A stretch of 64,000 bases of DNA, from positions 124,001-188,000 of the forward strand of contig JAGTSE010000014.1 of assembly GCA_018261615.1 (NCBI GenBank), read 5' to 3'. Under the pieces are notes generated by a model. The model worked only from the letters and a program-made list of their open reading frames with translations, had not been told where the DNA came from and did not search any database. The position numbers and the translations under genes are program-made. Below are positions 39,023 through 48,537 of the stretch, piece after piece. The first letter of the stretch is position 1; each line of letters opens with the position of its first letter. The DNA is from Pseudomonadota bacterium (GTDB lineage Bacteria; Pseudomonadota; Gammaproteobacteria; Enterobacterales; Enterobacteriaceae).

Positions 39023-40561
39023 TCAGTTAAGTCTGAAGACGGCCACGGCCTGTTTAAGTAGTTGCGACTGCTCTTTCAGCGAATGTGCCGCAGCAGAGGC
39101 TTCTTCAACAAGTGCGGCGTTCTGCTGGGTAACGGAATCCATTTGCGCGACAGCAATATTGATCTGCTCAATACCACGGCTTTGCTCATTGGTGGAGAGA
39201 TCAATTTCAGACATCAGTTCGGACACCTGTTTAACGGAAGCGATAATGCGCTTCATGCTTTCACCTGCGCGCTCCACTCTTTCGCTACCAAGCTGAACCT
39301 GATTGCCGGACTGCTCAATCAACTCCTTAATCTCTTTCGCAGCAACCGACGAGCGCTGCGCCAGGTTGCGGACTTCGCTGGCGACAACGGCAAAACCACG
39401 TCCCTGCTCTCCGGCGCGGGCTGCCTCAACGGCCGCGTTAAGCGCCAGGATATTAGTCTGGAAAGCAATATCTTCAATCAGGCCAATAATTGTGTCGATT
39501 TTGCCGGAGCTGCTTTCGATTTCCTTCATTGAAAGCACCGCTTCTTCAACGATTGTGTTGCCCTCTTGTGCGGAGTTGCGCATGTTGCTGGCAAGCTGGT
39601 TAGCCTGGTTCGTATTTTCTGAGGTGTGTTTCACCGTGGAAGTCAATTGTTCCATGCTGGCGGCTGTTTCACCAAGGGAAGCGGCCTGGGACTCTGTTCG
39701 TGCCGAGAGATCCGTATTTCCGGCTGCAATCTCTTCGGCTGCATGGGCCACGCTTTCGCTTGAATGACGAACCTGCGCAATGATATCCACCAGTGAAAGA
39801 CGCATCTGCTCCAGCGAGCTGAGCAGCGTACCGATTTCGTCTTTCGAGCGCGATATCACCGGGCTATGCAGTTCTCCGGCAGCCATCTGCTGACAATGAA
39901 GCCGGGCAGCATCAAGAGGGGAAAGAACACGCCGCCGTATCAGGATAAACATGGCGATGATAATCAGCGTAAACAGCAGAGTGAAGACAGCGATAGTGAT
40001 CACACTGTTGATAAACTGGCTCTGCGCGTCATTGTTAAGGCGCTGCGCGTTTTTCTCGCGAAACGCCAGCAAATTATCCAGCGTGATTTCGAACTGACGA
40101 TCGAGTCGCGGAATCGTATCGCTGACCAGTTGATTAAAGCGCGCGCTGTCATTACGGTTCGCGGCATCCATCAACGGTTTCAGGCCATCATTGACATAAA
40201 CATGCCAGGCATCGTTATAGGGAACGGAAAACTGTTCTTCACCCGCAATATGTGAAGCCGCCTGGTAGGCGTCAAAAGCGGCAGAAGCTTTCTGCATCAC
40301 TTCTTGCGCTTTCTCAAGCGATGCCCGAGCTTTCTCGCTGTCGCCAAGGCTGGCGTTAATCATCGCTTCCATAAGCCTGACTCGCAATGTACGGCTGTGG
40401 TTGATCGGATCAATCACGGATAACACCACGCGAATTTCTTTGTTCACACTGTCCAGCGACTGGTTGCTGCGCGTAAGTGACCAAAGATTAGATGTAGAGC
40501 TGATTAGGAAAATACAGAGTAAGAGACTGAAAATAAGAAAAGAAAACCGCCGTAATGACAT
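39023..40561 (-). CDS. Methyl-accepting chemotaxis protein
   Basis: A transmembrane chemoreceptor of 512 aa. It has TM1 (about 7-27), a four-helix-type periplasmic ligand domain (28-188), TM2 (about 189-212), HAMP (213-265) and a signalling domain with the conserved hairpin tip [20 protein letters not shown] and flanking glutamine/glutamate methylation helices. The ligand is unknown. The C-terminus ends VAVFRLN and lacks the NWETF pentapeptide that tethers CheR/CheB in Tar and Tsr, so adaptation would rely on neighbouring receptors. An FliA-type promoter lies upstream, tying expression to flagellar assembly. Confidence 0.93.
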   Translation of the reverse strand: MSLRRFSFLIFSLLLCIFLISSTSNLWSLTRSNQSLDSVNKEIRVVLSVIDPINHSRTLRVRLMEAMINASLGDSEKARASLEKAQEVMQKASAAFDAYQAASHIAGEEQFSVPYNDAWHVYVNDGLKPLMDAANRNDSARFNQLVSDTIPRLDRQFEITLDNLLAFREKNAQRLNNDAQSQFINSVITIAVFTLLFTLIIIAMFILIRRRVLSPLDAARLHCQQMAAGELHSPVISRSKDEIGTLLSSLEQMRLSLVDIIAQVRHSSESVAHAAEEIAAGNTDLSARTESQAASLGETAASMEQLTSTVKHTSENTNQANQLASNMRNSAQEGNTIVEEAVLSMKEIESSSGKIDTIIGLIEDIAFQTNILALNAAVEAARAGEQGRGFAVVASEVRNLAQRSSVAAKEIKELIEQSGNQVQLGSERVERAGESMKRIIASVKQVSELMSEIDLSTNEQSRGIEQINIAVAQMDSVTQQNAALVEEASAAAHSLKEQSQLLKQAVAVFRLN

Positions 40562-40628
40562 ATTTGTACCCTTAAGTAAGATGTCGACACAACCATCGGC
40601 CCCATCAAAACGGTGCGGCCTGTGACAA

Positions 40629-40655
40629 TTATCGGCACAAAAGAATGAATATTTA
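40629..40655 (-). promoter_or_regulatory. Sigma-28 (FliA) promoter of the chemoreceptor gene
   Basis: The minus strand reads TAAATATT, 11 bases, GCCGATAA. The -10 is a perfect consensus, the -35 matches 6 of 8 (TAAAGTTT) and the spacing is exact. It lies about 70 bp before the start codon. Confidence 0.85.
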
Positions 40656-40771
40656 GGTTAAGGGTAAGAAGATAATTGCGAACAACGCTGACGCAAAACC
40701 ATTGTCGCGTATCCCGTACACATAATGTGGTTTCTAAAACTGACGCCAAAAGTACAGTAGCAGTTGTAAAC

Positions 40772-40806
40772 CGAAGCGCTACCGGCACAATGCCGATGGC
40801 GCTTCG
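40772..40806. terminator. Hairpin between chemoreceptor promoter and small ORF remnant
   Basis: CGAAGCGC pairs with GCGCTTCG around a further ACCGGCA/TGCCG stem. On the minus strand it would end a transcript of the small frame at 40825-40981. Confidence 0.5.
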
Positions 40807-40824
40807 TGTACAACCCAAGCCTTC

Positions 40825-40981
40825 TTACTTCCACAACTTATACGCAATAGCCTGCAACTGTTGGGAGATCTCCTGCAAATTGGTCGCCTGCACAATGCAG
40901 GTCGTTGAGTGGCAGGTCATTCCCGCCGGATGATTTTCACTGTCAGAGGATAAGTGCTTCCTGATTTTGATGGTTTCTCAT
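40825..40981 (-). pseudogene. Possible frameshifted small gene
   Basis: An ATG at 40981 opens MRNHQNQEALIL and then stops. A frame change near residue 10 would continue SSDSENHPAGMTCHSTTCIV and QATNLQEISQQLQAIAYKLWK to a stop at 40825, about 52 residues in all, followed by a hairpin. The second part looks like real protein (helical, ending cleanly), but I recognise no family and the ribosome-binding site is weak. The 389-bp gap 40656-41044 holds no other candidate. Confidence 0.25.
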
Positions 40982-41044
40982 ATCAATCAGCCTGACTACC
41001 ATTAATCACACACGAGTGCACATCCCTTACTTAACGGAGCACGT

Positions 41045-42054
41045 ATGAAAGCAATCGCCATTACCCACGCAGCGCAAGGTAGTAGTAACCTGGATTTCCT
41101 CAGTGATATTGAGCTGCCGCAACCGCAGGCCAGCGGCCACGATCTGCTGGTCGAAGTGAAAGCCGTATCCGTCAATCCGGTTGATACCAAAGTTCGTGCC
41201 GGGTTTAATGCCGATACCCCGCGTGTACTTGGCTGGGACGCAGTCGGTGTGGTCAAAGCTGTTGGTGAGGCGGTAACGCTGTTTAAGCCGGGTGATGAAG
41301 TGTGGTATGCGGGCGCGTTGACCCGTCCGGGCAGCAACAGCGAATATCAACTGGTCGATGAGCATATTGTGGCGCACAAACCTAAAACGCTGAATAACGC
41401 CCAGGCAGCGGCGCTGCCGCTGACCGCAATCACCGCCTGGGAAATGCTGTTTGACCGGCTCGGCATCAACGAGAACGGCAACGAAGGCGATGTGTTGCTG
41501 ATTGTTGGCGCGGCGGGCGGCGTCGGTTCCATCATGACGCAGCTGGCGCGCAAACTGACCCGCCTGACGGTGATCGGCACCGCATCGCGCCCTGCCAGCC
41601 AGCAGTGGGTGAAAGAACTGGGAGCGCATCATGTGATTGATCACAGCAAACCACTGACCGAAGAGCTGGCGCGGATTGGCATTGCGCAAGTGACGCACGT
41701 TGCCAGCCTGAACAATACCCAGGAGCACTATCAGCAGTTGATTAATGCACTGCAACCGCAGGGTAAGCTGGCGCTGATTGATGATCCGGAAAGCCTGGAC
41801 GCTCTGCCGCTCAAGGTGAAAAGCCTCTCTCTGCACTGGGAATTTATGTTTACCCGTTCAATGTTCGCCACCCGCGATATTATTGAGCAACACAAGCTGC
41901 TCACCCGCGTAGCGCAGTTGATTGATCAGGGCTGAAAACCACGCTCGGCGAGCACTTTGGCACTATTAATGCTGCGAATTTACGTAAAGCGCATGCGTTG
42001 CTGGAAAGCCAGCGCGCTGTCGGCAAAATTGTACTGGAAGGGTTTACTGGCTGA
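41045..42054 (+). pseudogene. Zinc-type alcohol dehydrogenase/quinone oxidoreductase, frameshifted near the C-terminus
   Basis: A medium-chain dehydrogenase/reductase of the quinone-oxidoreductase-like subgroup. It has the GroES-like domain (VSVNPVDTKVRAGF, VLGWDAVGVVKAVGEAV), then a Rossmann fold with LIVGAAGGVGSIMTQLAR for NADPH. It has no zinc-ligand cysteines. The frame stops at 41935 after LIDQG. The normal ending (KTTLGEHFGTINAANLRKAH, ALLESQRAVGKIVLEGF) continues in another frame to a TGA at 42052-42054. A small indel just before 41935 therefore removes the last about 40 residues, including the final Rossmann strand. It could be inactive, or a sequencing error. Confidence 0.85.
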
Positions 42055-42254
42055 GCAGCCAGCCAGGATTATTCCCAAATGTTACAAGCAGATAGCGGAA
42101 ATCGCTCTCTGCTTATACAGCTATGACCTGGGTTTGCTTACACTTTTTACCAAAGCGTTATTTTTTCCCGGTTGCTCAGCACCATATTAACGGCAATGAT
42201 AGCGTGCTACGTAAGCAACTGCGTGAAATGTAAAAAGAACAACCTGGAGAAACA

Positions 42255-42590
42255 ATGCGTAAAACAAAAATGATGCTTCTGGGCGCGCTGTTGGTCACCG
42301 CCTCCTCGGCGTTTGCGCTTCCGCAGACAGCCACGCCGGGGGCGACCGGCACGCAATCGTATGAAATTAAGGACTTTGTTGCTGACTTTACTAAATTCAA
42401 TATCGGCGATATCGTGCCAGAGATGTACCGCAGCGAAGAGTACAACATCAAACAGTGGCAGTTGCGTAACCTGCCCGCGCCACAAGCCGGTAGCCACTGG
42501 ACTTACATGGGCGGCAACTACGTGTTGATTACCGACGCTGAAGGCAAAATCCTCAAAGCCTATAACGGTGACATTTTCTACCATCGTTAA
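42255..42590 (+). CDS. rcnB: Periplasmic nickel/cobalt homeostasis protein RcnB
   Basis: A 111-aa secreted protein nearly identical in its second half to E. coli RcnB (YEIKDFVADFTKFNIGDIVP, EEYNIKQWQLRNLPAP, ending KAYNGDIFYHR). The signal peptide ends near ASSAFA-LPQT. RcnB tunes nickel and cobalt efflux by RcnA in E. coli. Here neither rcnA nor its repressor rcnR is adjacent. AACCTGGAGAAACA precedes the ATG. The upstream 200 bp (42055-42254) hold only AT-rich promoter-like DNA. Confidence 0.94.
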   Translation: MRKTKMMLLGALLVTASSAFALPQTATPGATGTQSYEIKDFVADFTKFNIGDIVPEMYRSEEYNIKQWQLRNLPAPQAGSHWTYMGGNYVLITDAEGKILKAYNGDIFYHR

Positions 42591-42599
42591 GGAGCGTCT

Positions 42600-43025
42600 G
42601 TGATTATTCGCCGCTGGCAGGAGAGTGACAGGCCGTTTCTGCGTACGCTGTTTTTACACGCCCGCAGAGCTAGCTGGAGCTGGCTCGATGGGCGTGATTG
42701 GCAACTGGAAGACTTTGATGCCGCCACCGTTGATGAAGTGATTTGGGTCGCTGAAGAGGAGGGTCACCGTCTCGGCTTCGCTTCGGTGTACGAAAACGAC
42801 AACTTCCTGCATAACTTGTTTGTTGACCCGGCCTTTCAGGATAAAGGGGTCGGCAGCGCACTTCTCAAACATGTACAGACCTCGTTTACCGGCACCGGTG
42901 CACTGAAATGCTTGCTGCACAATAAGGCCGCGCTGGCGTTTTATGAGCGCCACGACTGGCGGGCAGAAGCGCAGGGTGTGTCACCGGAAGGGGATTACAT
43001 GCTGATGCACTATGTGAAGCAGTAA
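42600..43025 (+). CDS. GNAT-family N-acetyltransferase
   Basis: A 141-aa single-domain acetyltransferase. The acetyl-CoA loop is in FVDPAFQDKGVGSALLKHV (Q/R-x-x-G-x-G/A type) and the last strands are in ALAFYERHDWRAEAQ. The substrate is unknown. It starts with GTG at 42600, supported by GGAGCGTCT directly upstream, and lies nine bases after rcnB, so it is probably co-transcribed with it. It ends before a strong hairpin. Confidence 0.85.
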   Translation: MIIRRWQESDRPFLRTLFLHARRASWSWLDGRDWQLEDFDAATVDEVIWVAEEEGHRLGFASVYENDNFLHNLFVDPAFQDKGVGSALLKHVQTSFTGTGALKCLLHNKAALAFYERHDWRAEAQGVSPEGDYMLMHYVKQ

Positions 43026-43046
43026 GATTGGTGAAGCAGTAAAATT

Positions 43047-43081
43047 GCAGGCCGGAAGTGCCATTACCCCATCCGGCCTGC
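43047..43081. terminator. Hairpin after the acetyltransferase
   Basis: A perfect 10-bp GC-rich stem (GCAGGCCGGA / TCCGGCCTGC) between convergent genes; it may serve both strands. No long T-run follows. Confidence 0.6.
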
Positions 43082-43139
43082 TCTCTCTTCGAATCTGCGA
43101 CGTAGCCATCTTCAGAGCCGCATCGCAACCACGCTGGTT

Positions 43140-44249
43140 TTACACCGCGCGGACGGCGATATCGCCAGGAATAACTTCGCCCTGCCAGTAAAGCTGAGCG
43201 GCAACGCGATCCGCAAGGTTGCGGTAGATAGCCGTGAATTCGCTGTCCGGGCGGCTGACGACCGTCGGCGTGCCCTTATCCAGATCTTCACGCAACGTAA
43301 TGTGCAGCGGTAACTGACCAAGCAGTTGGGTGTGATACTGTTCCGCCAGCTTCTCTGCGCCGCCAGTGCCGAAAATCGGCTCGTGGTGACCGCAGTTGCT
43401 GCAAATGTGCATGCTCATGTTCTCGACGATCCCCAGAACCGGCACTTCCACTTTCTCGAACATCACGATGCCTTTTTTGGCGTCGATCAGCGCAATGTCC
43501 TGCGGCGTGGTAACCACCACCGCGCCGGTAACTGGAATGTTCTGTGCCAGCGTTAACTGGATATCCCCGGTGCCTGGCGGCATATCCAGCACCAAGTAAT
43601 CAAGGTCCGGCCACATCGATTCCTGCAACAATTGCAGCAGCGCTTTGCTGGCCATCGGGCCGCGCCACACCATAGCGTTATCGTCGGTGACCAGATAGCC
43701 AATGGAGTTCGTCGCCAGGCCATGCGCCATGATCGGCGCCATATGCGTTCCGTCCGGCGAGGTCGGGCGTTCATGTTCTGCGCCCAGCATCAGCGGAATA
43801 GACGGGCCGTAGATGTCCGCATCCAGAATACCAACCTTCGCCCCCTCCGCCGCCAGCGCCAGCGCCAGGTTTACAGCAGTGGAGGACTTCCCTACTCCGC
43901 CTTTGCCGGAGCTAACCGCAATGATGTTTTTCACACCGTTGACACCAGGTTGATTCTTCACGCGTTTCAGGGTGGCGATGTTGTGCGACAGCTTCCAGTC
44001 TATGGCGCGCGCTTCGGTAATACGCAGCAGCTCCGCGCTGCACTGTGCTTTCAACTCTTCAAACGCAGTACGCCAGACGAACGGCATCACCAGTTCGATA
44101 TGCAGGGTGTCATCCAGCCACGCAACATGGTGCACGGCTTTTAACGCCGTAAGATTATGCTTCAGGGTTGGGTGCTGAAAATTGGCCAGTGTTCCCGAAA
44201 CTATGGCGCGCAAAGCTTCCGGGGATTTGGCCGGGGATTGCGAACTCAT
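43140..44249 (-). CDS. mrp: Iron-sulfur cluster carrier ATPase Mrp/ApbC
   Basis: A P-loop NTPase of the Mrp/NBP35 family that binds and transfers Fe-S clusters. The 369 residues have an N-terminal MIP18-like domain (about 1-95), the deviant Walker A AVSSGKGGVGKSST, the switch LVLDMPPGTGD and the cluster-binding CSNC. The ATG at 44249 (MSSQSPAKSPEALRA) has AAGGAG upstream and gives the E. coli length; the frame continues 48 bases upstream without support. It is divergent from metG, as in E. coli. Confidence 0.96.
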   Translation of the reverse strand: MSSQSPAKSPEALRAIVSGTLANFQHPTLKHNLTALKAVHHVAWLDDTLHIELVMPFVWRTAFEELKAQCSAELLRITEARAIDWKLSHNIATLKRVKNQPGVNGVKNIIAVSSGKGGVGKSSTAVNLALALAAEGAKVGILDADIYGPSIPLMLGAEHERPTSPDGTHMAPIMAHGLATNSIGYLVTDDNAMVWRGPMASKALLQLLQESMWPDLDYLVLDMPPGTGDIQLTLAQNIPVTGAVVVTTPQDIALIDAKKGIVMFEKVEVPVLGIVENMSMHICSNCGHHEPIFGTGGAEKLAEQYHTQLLGQLPLHITLREDLDKGTPTVVSRPDSEFTAIYRNLADRVAAQLYWQGEVIPGDIAVRAV

Positions 44250-44402
44250 CCCGACTCCTTTGTAGTTGTTCTGAAAAAACGACATTGTAGCGGCCAAGTT
44301 TACCGCACAGGGAATAATTATCCATTTACGGATTCATGCCATTAACGTATAGCGTAATTATTGCGCATATTGGTACATGGGGTTCAAACGCGCCTGCTGG
44401 CG

Positions 44403-44530
44403 TCGTTCAATTATCCCCCTATACACAAAATCATTCACACTGCGTCGAGGCCCCAGGAGCTTACATAAGTAAGTGACTGGGGTGCAAAGGCGAAGCCAAC
44501 AAAGAGGCAGTTTGAAGGATAATGTGTATA
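44403..44530. repeat. ERIC element (enterobacterial repetitive intergenic consensus)
   Basis: About 127 bp with the hallmark central palindrome CCCCAGGAGCTTACATAAGT / AAGTGACTGGGGTG and terminal halves TTATCC...TATACACA and TGTGTATA. It lies in the mrp-metG spacer, the usual intergenic setting. Confidence 0.88.
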
Positions 44531-44630
44531 TCTGCATATATGGTTTAAAACGGCCTCGATCGCGTAGCGCGCTAATTCCCCTTTTGGTACTATCGATACC
44601 CCTTTTTCTCAAGAAGATGTAATGCCTACT

Positions 44631-46664
44631 ATGACTCAAGTCGCGAAGAAAATTCTGGTAACGTGCGCACTGCCGTACGCCAACGGCTCTATCCACCTCG
44701 GCCATATGCTGGAGCACATCCAGGCTGATGTCTGGGTCCGTTACCAGCGAATGCGCGGCCATGAGGTAAACTTCATTTGCGCGGACGATGCCCACGGCAC
44801 GCCGATCATGCTGAAAGCGCAGCAACTGGGGATCACCCCTGAGCAGATGATCACCGAAATGAGTCAGGAACATCAGACCGATTTTGCTGGCTTTAACATT
44901 AGCTACGACAACTACCACTCTACGCACAGCGACGAGAACCGCGAGCTGTCGGAGCTGATCTACACACGCCTGAAAGAAAATGGTTTTATTAAAAACCGCA
45001 CTATCTCTCAGCTCTACGATCCGGAAAAAGGTATGTTCCTGCCGGACCGTTTCGTGAAAGGCACCTGCCCGAAATGTAAATCGCCGGATCAGTACGGTGA
45101 TAACTGCGAAGTGTGCGGCGCGACCTACAGCCCGACCGAGCTGATTGAGCCGAAATCCGTGGTATCCGGCGCGACGCCGATAATGCGTGATTCCGAGCAC
45201 TTCTTCTTTGATCTGCCCTCCTTCAGCGAAATGTTGCAGGCATGGACCCGCAGCGGCGCGCTACAGGAGCAAGTGGCCAACAAAATGCAGGAGTGGTTCG
45301 AATCCGGGCTGCAACAGTGGGATATCTCCCGCGATGCGCCGTACTTCGGCTTCGAAATCCCGGGCGCACCGGGCAAATATTTTTACGTCTGGCTGGATGC
45401 GCCGATCGGCTACATGGGCTCGTTCAAAAACCTGTGCGACAAACGCGGCGATAACACCAGCTTCGACGAATACTGGAAGAAAGATTCCGACACCGAGCTG
45501 TATCACTTTATCGGTAAAGATATCGTCTACTTCCACAGCCTGTTCTGGCCAGCGATGCTGGAAGGCAGCAATTTCCGTAAGCCGACCAACCTGTTTGTTC
45601 ATGGTTATGTGACGGTGAACGGCGCGAAGATGTCTAAATCGCGTGGCACCTTCATTAAAGCCAGCACCTGGCTGAACCATTTTGACGCTGACAGCCTGCG
45701 CTACTACTACGCGGCGAAGCTCTCTTCACGCATTGATGATATCGACCTAAACCTGGAAGATTTTATCCAGCGCGTGAATGCCGACATCGTCAACAAAGTG
45801 GTTAACCTGGCCTCCCGTAACGCAGGCTTTATCGCCAAGCGTTTTGATGGCGTGCTGGCAACAGAGCTGGCGGACCCGGCGCTATACCAGACCTTTATCG
45901 ACGCGGCGACCAGCATTGGTGAAGCGTGGGAAAGCCGCGAATTCGGCAAAGCGGTACGCGAAATCATGGCTCTGGCCGATGTTGCTAACCGCTATGTTGA
46001 TGAGCAGGCACCGTGGGTGGTGGCAAAACAGGAAGGCCGCGATGCCGATCTGCAAGCCATCTGCTCAATGGGTATCAACCTGTTCCGCGTTCTGCTGACT
46101 TACCTGAAACCGGTTCTGCCGTCGCTCTCTGAGCGCGCGGAAGCGTTCCTCAACACCACGTTGACGTGGGACGCCATCAACCAGCCGTTGCTCGGCCACA
46201 AAGTGAAGACCTTCAAAGCGTTGTACAACCGTATTGAGGTGAAACAAGTGGAAGCACTGGTTGAAGCGTCGAAAGAAGAAGTGAAAGCGGCTGCCGCGCC
46301 GGTGACCGGCGAACTGGCCGATAATCCGATTCAGGAAACCATCAGCTTTGATGATTTCGCCAAAGTCGACCTGCGCGTGGCGCTGATTGAGAACGCAGAA
46401 TTCGTTGAGGGCTCTGACAAGCTGCTGCGCCTGACGCTGGATCTGGACGGCGAGAAACGCAATGTCTTCTCCGGCATTCGTTCTGCCTACCCGGATCCGG
46501 GTGCACTGATTGGCCGTCTGACGGTGATGGTGGCGAACCTTGCGCCGCGTAAAATGCGCTTCGGCATCTCCGAAGGAATGGTGATGGCTGCGGGTCCTGG
46601 TGGCAAGGATATCTTCCTGCTCAGCCCGGACAGCGGCGCGAAAGCTGGCCAACAGGTCAAATAA
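44631..46664 (+). CDS. metG: Methionyl-tRNA synthetase
   Basis: Charges initiator and elongator tRNA(Met). The HIGH-type motif is in [12 protein letters not shown], the zinc-knuckle cysteines in [17 protein letters not shown], and the KMSKS motif in [11 protein letters not shown]. The C-terminal 100 residues form the OB-fold tRNA-binding/dimerisation domain ([33 protein letters not shown]). The start at 44631 gives the E. coli 677 aa; an ATG three codons earlier (44622, [10 protein letters not shown]) is possible and has similar spacing to a weak AAGAAG. Confidence 0.97.
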   Translation: MTQVAKKILVTCALPYANGSIHLGHMLEHIQADVWVRYQRMRGHEVNFICADDAHGTPIMLKAQQLGITPEQMITEMSQEHQTDFAGFNISYDNYHSTHSDENRELSELIYTRLKENGFIKNRTISQLYDPEKGMFLPDRFVKGTCPKCKSPDQYGDNCEVCGATYSPTELIEPKSVVSGATPIMRDSEHFFFDLPSFSEMLQAWTRSGALQEQVANKMQEWFESGLQQWDISRDAPYFGFEIPGAPGKYFYVWLDAPIGYMGSFKNLCDKRGDNTSFDEYWKKDSDTELYHFIGKDIVYFHSLFWPAMLEGSNFRKPTNLFVHGYVTVNGAKMSKSRGTFIKASTWLNHFDADSLRYYYAAKLSSRIDDIDLNLEDFIQRVNADIVNKVVNLASRNAGFIAKRFDGVLATELADPALYQTFIDAATSIGEAWESREFGKAVREIMALADVANRYVDEQAPWVVAKQEGRDADLQAICSMGINLFRVLLTYLKPVLPSLSERAEAFLNTTLTWDAINQPLLGHKVKTFKALYNRIEVKQVEALVEASKEEVKAAAAPVTGELADNPIQETISFDDFAKVDLRVALIENAEFVEGSDKLLRLTLDLDGEKRNVFSGIRSAYPDPGALIGRLTVMVANLAPRKMRFGISEGMVMAAGPGGKDIFLLSPDSGAKAGQQVK

Positions 46665-46671
46665 CAATAAA

Positions 46672-46695
46672 GGCGCTGATACCAGCGCCTTTTTT
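46672..46695 (+). terminator. Intrinsic terminator of metG
   Basis: GGCGCTG-ATAC-CAGCGCC followed by six T, eight bases after the metG stop. Confidence 0.93.
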
Positions 46696-46733
46696 CTATA
46701 CTGATACCAGTTTATAGAAACAGGGGAATCACC

Positions 46734-47189
46734 GTGAATATCCGTCATCTTTTTGCCGCTCTTTTCGCCTCTGCCCTGATCTTCAGCCTGAGCGGCTGCG
46801 GGGAGAAAGAGCAGAGCAAAACCTTTAGCTGGTCGGCGCCGGGAACCGAGCTGACACTGACCTATTACTACAAAGACGACAAAGTGCTGCGCCAGACGGC
46901 GAAAAATAAGATCGACTACAGCGCCATTGGCGCGAGCAACAAAGAGGAGGCGATGAAAGTCCTCGGGCCGATCAGCCAGAAATACCAGAGCGTCAAAGGG
47001 ATCAAAGAGAGCGTTGATTACCAGCAAACCTATGCGCAGGAGACGCTGGATGTGGATTACAACGCGGTGAATTTCGCCGATATGAATACGTTGCAGGGCA
47101 CGGCGTTTACCGGCACGGTGCAGGATGGCATCAGTATGCAGAAGTCGGAAGCGCTGCTGAAAGCAAAGGGCTTTAAAGAGGTTCAGTAA
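46734..47189 (+). CDS. yehR: DUF1307 lipoprotein YehR
   Basis: A 151-aa lipoprotein with lipobox FSLSGCGEKEQ and a DUF1307 body (ELTLTYYYKDDKVLRQT, ending LKAKGFKEVQ). The function is unknown. The start is a GTG at 46734, with GGGGAATCACC in front. It is monocistronic between the metG terminator and a REP cluster. Confidence 0.9.
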   Translation: MNIRHLFAALFASALIFSLSGCGEKEQSKTFSWSAPGTELTLTYYYKDDKVLRQTAKNKIDYSAIGASNKEEAMKVLGPISQKYQSVKGIKESVDYQQTYAQETLDVDYNAVNFADMNTLQGTAFTGTVQDGISMQKSEALLKAKGFKEVQ

Positions 47190-47200
47190 TTCGTCATCTT

Positions 47201-47270
47201 GCCCGGTGGTGCTGCGCTTACCGGGCCGGTGAAGATCATAGGCCGGATAAGGCAACGTCGCCGTCCGGCA
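47201..47270. repeat. Pair of REP units (BIME)
   Basis: Two palindromic units, GCCCGGTGGTGCTGCGCTTA closed by CCGGGC (47201-47226) and GCCGGATAAGGCAACG closed by CGCCGTCCGGC (47242-47269), lie between the convergent yehR and yehS. Confidence 0.8.
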
Positions 47271-47288
47271 TTTTCACAACGCTCAGGC

Positions 47289-47765
47289 TCAGGCCTGTGC
47301 TTTCGGCTTTTGCATCTTGCTGGCTAAGCCACGCAGGAAATAACGCAGAAACTGGTCGCCGCACTCACGGAAGTTTTTATGTTCCGGCGCACGCATCATG
47401 GCGGTGATTTCCGGCATCGACACGCGAAACTGCTGCGCGGTGAGGATCGCCAGAATATCGTCGGTCTTTAACGAGAACGCGATTCGCAATTTTTTCAGCA
47501 CAATGTTGTTATTCAGTTTGCGCTCGGCCACCAGTGGCGGCGTGCTGTCATCTTTACCGCGTTTTTCATAAATCAGCCCATTGAGAAAAGCGGATAACAC
47601 AATATCCGGACACGGCTTATACCCTGCCTCATCCTCTTTACGCAGCCACGGCGCAATCTGTTCAGCGGTGACCTCGGTATCCGCCAGCGCAAGAATGCGC
47701 ACCAGCGCGTTATTGTCCGCTTGCAGTGTGTAACGCAGGCTACGCAGGATATCGTTATTAAGCAT
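47289..47765 (-). CDS. yehS: DUF1456 protein YehS
   Basis: A 158-aa protein of unknown function made of two similar halves, each starting with an ND/NNIVLKKLRIAF-type helix (NNDILRSLRYTLQADNNALV and NNNIVLKKLRIAFSLKTDDI), the DUF1456 repeat. The ATG at 47765 has GGGGAAAG upstream; a TTG four codons earlier is less likely. It lies downstream of btsSR in the same direction, but with its own spacing. Confidence 0.9.
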   Translation of the reverse strand: MLNNDILRSLRYTLQADNNALVRILALADTEVTAEQIAPWLRKEDEAGYKPCPDIVLSAFLNGLIYEKRGKDDSTPPLVAERKLNNNIVLKKLRIAFSLKTDDILAILTAQQFRVSMPEITAMMRAPEHKNFRECGDQFLRYFLRGLASKMQKPKAQA

Positions 47766-47817
47766 CTCTTTCCCCAAAATGATAAACCAGCGCGCAGTGT
47801 AGGCATCGTACAGGAAT

Positions 47818-48537
47818 TTACAACCCCAGCGCCTCTTTTAAATTCTTCAAATAGCGGCGGCTGACCGGCACCGTCAGCCCGTCGCGTAGCAATAGCTCCG
47901 CCTGACCGTTATCTTCAAGGCGAATCTCTTTCAGATGCGCCATATTCACCAAATACTGGCGATGGCAGCGAACCAGTGGCGTGCGGCTTTCCAGCGTACG
48001 CAACGTCAGCTCAGTAAAGCCCTCTTTGCCCTCCTGGCTGGTGACATAAACACCGCTCATCCGGCTGCTGACAAACGCCACTTCATCCATCTGCAACAGC
48101 CAGATGCGACTGTGCCCGGTACAGGGAATAAATTTCAGCGCTTCCTGGTTTTCCGGCAACACCGACACATCCTGCACACCGCGCTCCTGGCGCAGGCGCA
48201 TTAACGTCTTCTCCAGACGACGCGCCTCAATGGGTTTAAGCAGGTAGTCAAACGCATGTTCCTCAAACGCCTGCACCGCATACTCATCAAAGGCGGTAAG
48301 AAACACCACATAAGGGCGATTGCCGGGATCAAGCATGCCGACCATCTCCAGCCCGCTAATGCGCGGCATCTGAATATCAAGAAACAGCACATCGGGGCGC
48401 AGCTTGTGCACCGCACCAATCGCTTCCACGGCATTGCCGCACTCACCAACAATCTCTATATCGCTCTCTTCCTGAAGCAGAATACGCAGGTTTTCCCGGG
48501 CCAGCGGTTCATCATCAACAATCAGCACTTTTAACAT
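47818..48537 (-). CDS. btsR: LytTR-family response regulator BtsR
   Basis: Partner of BtsS; in E. coli (YehT) it activates the pyruvate transporter gene btsT. The receiver has [12 protein letters not shown], the phospho-acceptor aspartate in VLFLDIQMP and the lysine in YLLKPIE. The C-terminal LytTR domain contains [24 protein letters not shown] DNA-binding segments and ends [14 protein letters not shown]. The 239 aa equal the E. coli protein. Its start overlaps the btsS stop by seven bases. Confidence 0.95.
   Translation of the reverse strand: MLKVLIVDDEPLARENLRILLQEESDIEIVGECGNAVEAIGAVHKLRPDVLFLDIQMPRISGLEMVGMLDPGNRPYVVFLTAFDEYAVQAFEEHAFDYLLKPIEARRLEKTLMRLRQERGVQDVSVLPENQEALKFIPCTGHSRIWLLQMDEVAFVSSRMSGVYVTSQEGKEGFTELTLRTLESRTPLVRCHRQYLVNMAHLKEIRLEDNGQAELLLRDGLTVPVSRRYLKNLKEALGL

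Noticed and set aside
38835..39023. 62-residue frame after mdtP as a gene
   Set aside because: It crosses two hairpins and the intron-like scrap and has no ribosome-binding site.
44358..45200. Minus-strand frame of 280 codons opposite the metG start
   Set aside because: It reads through the ERIC element and the strand opposite metG; no ribosome-binding site or known product.
46065..47255. Long minus-strand frame (396 codons) opposite metG and yehR
   Set aside because: It is antisense to two clear genes, its composition mirrors their codon bias and no family is recognisable.
47201..47270. Repeated palindromes as a CRISPR array
   Set aside because: Only two units, each a REP palindrome, with no regular spacers. 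No cas genes are in the window.
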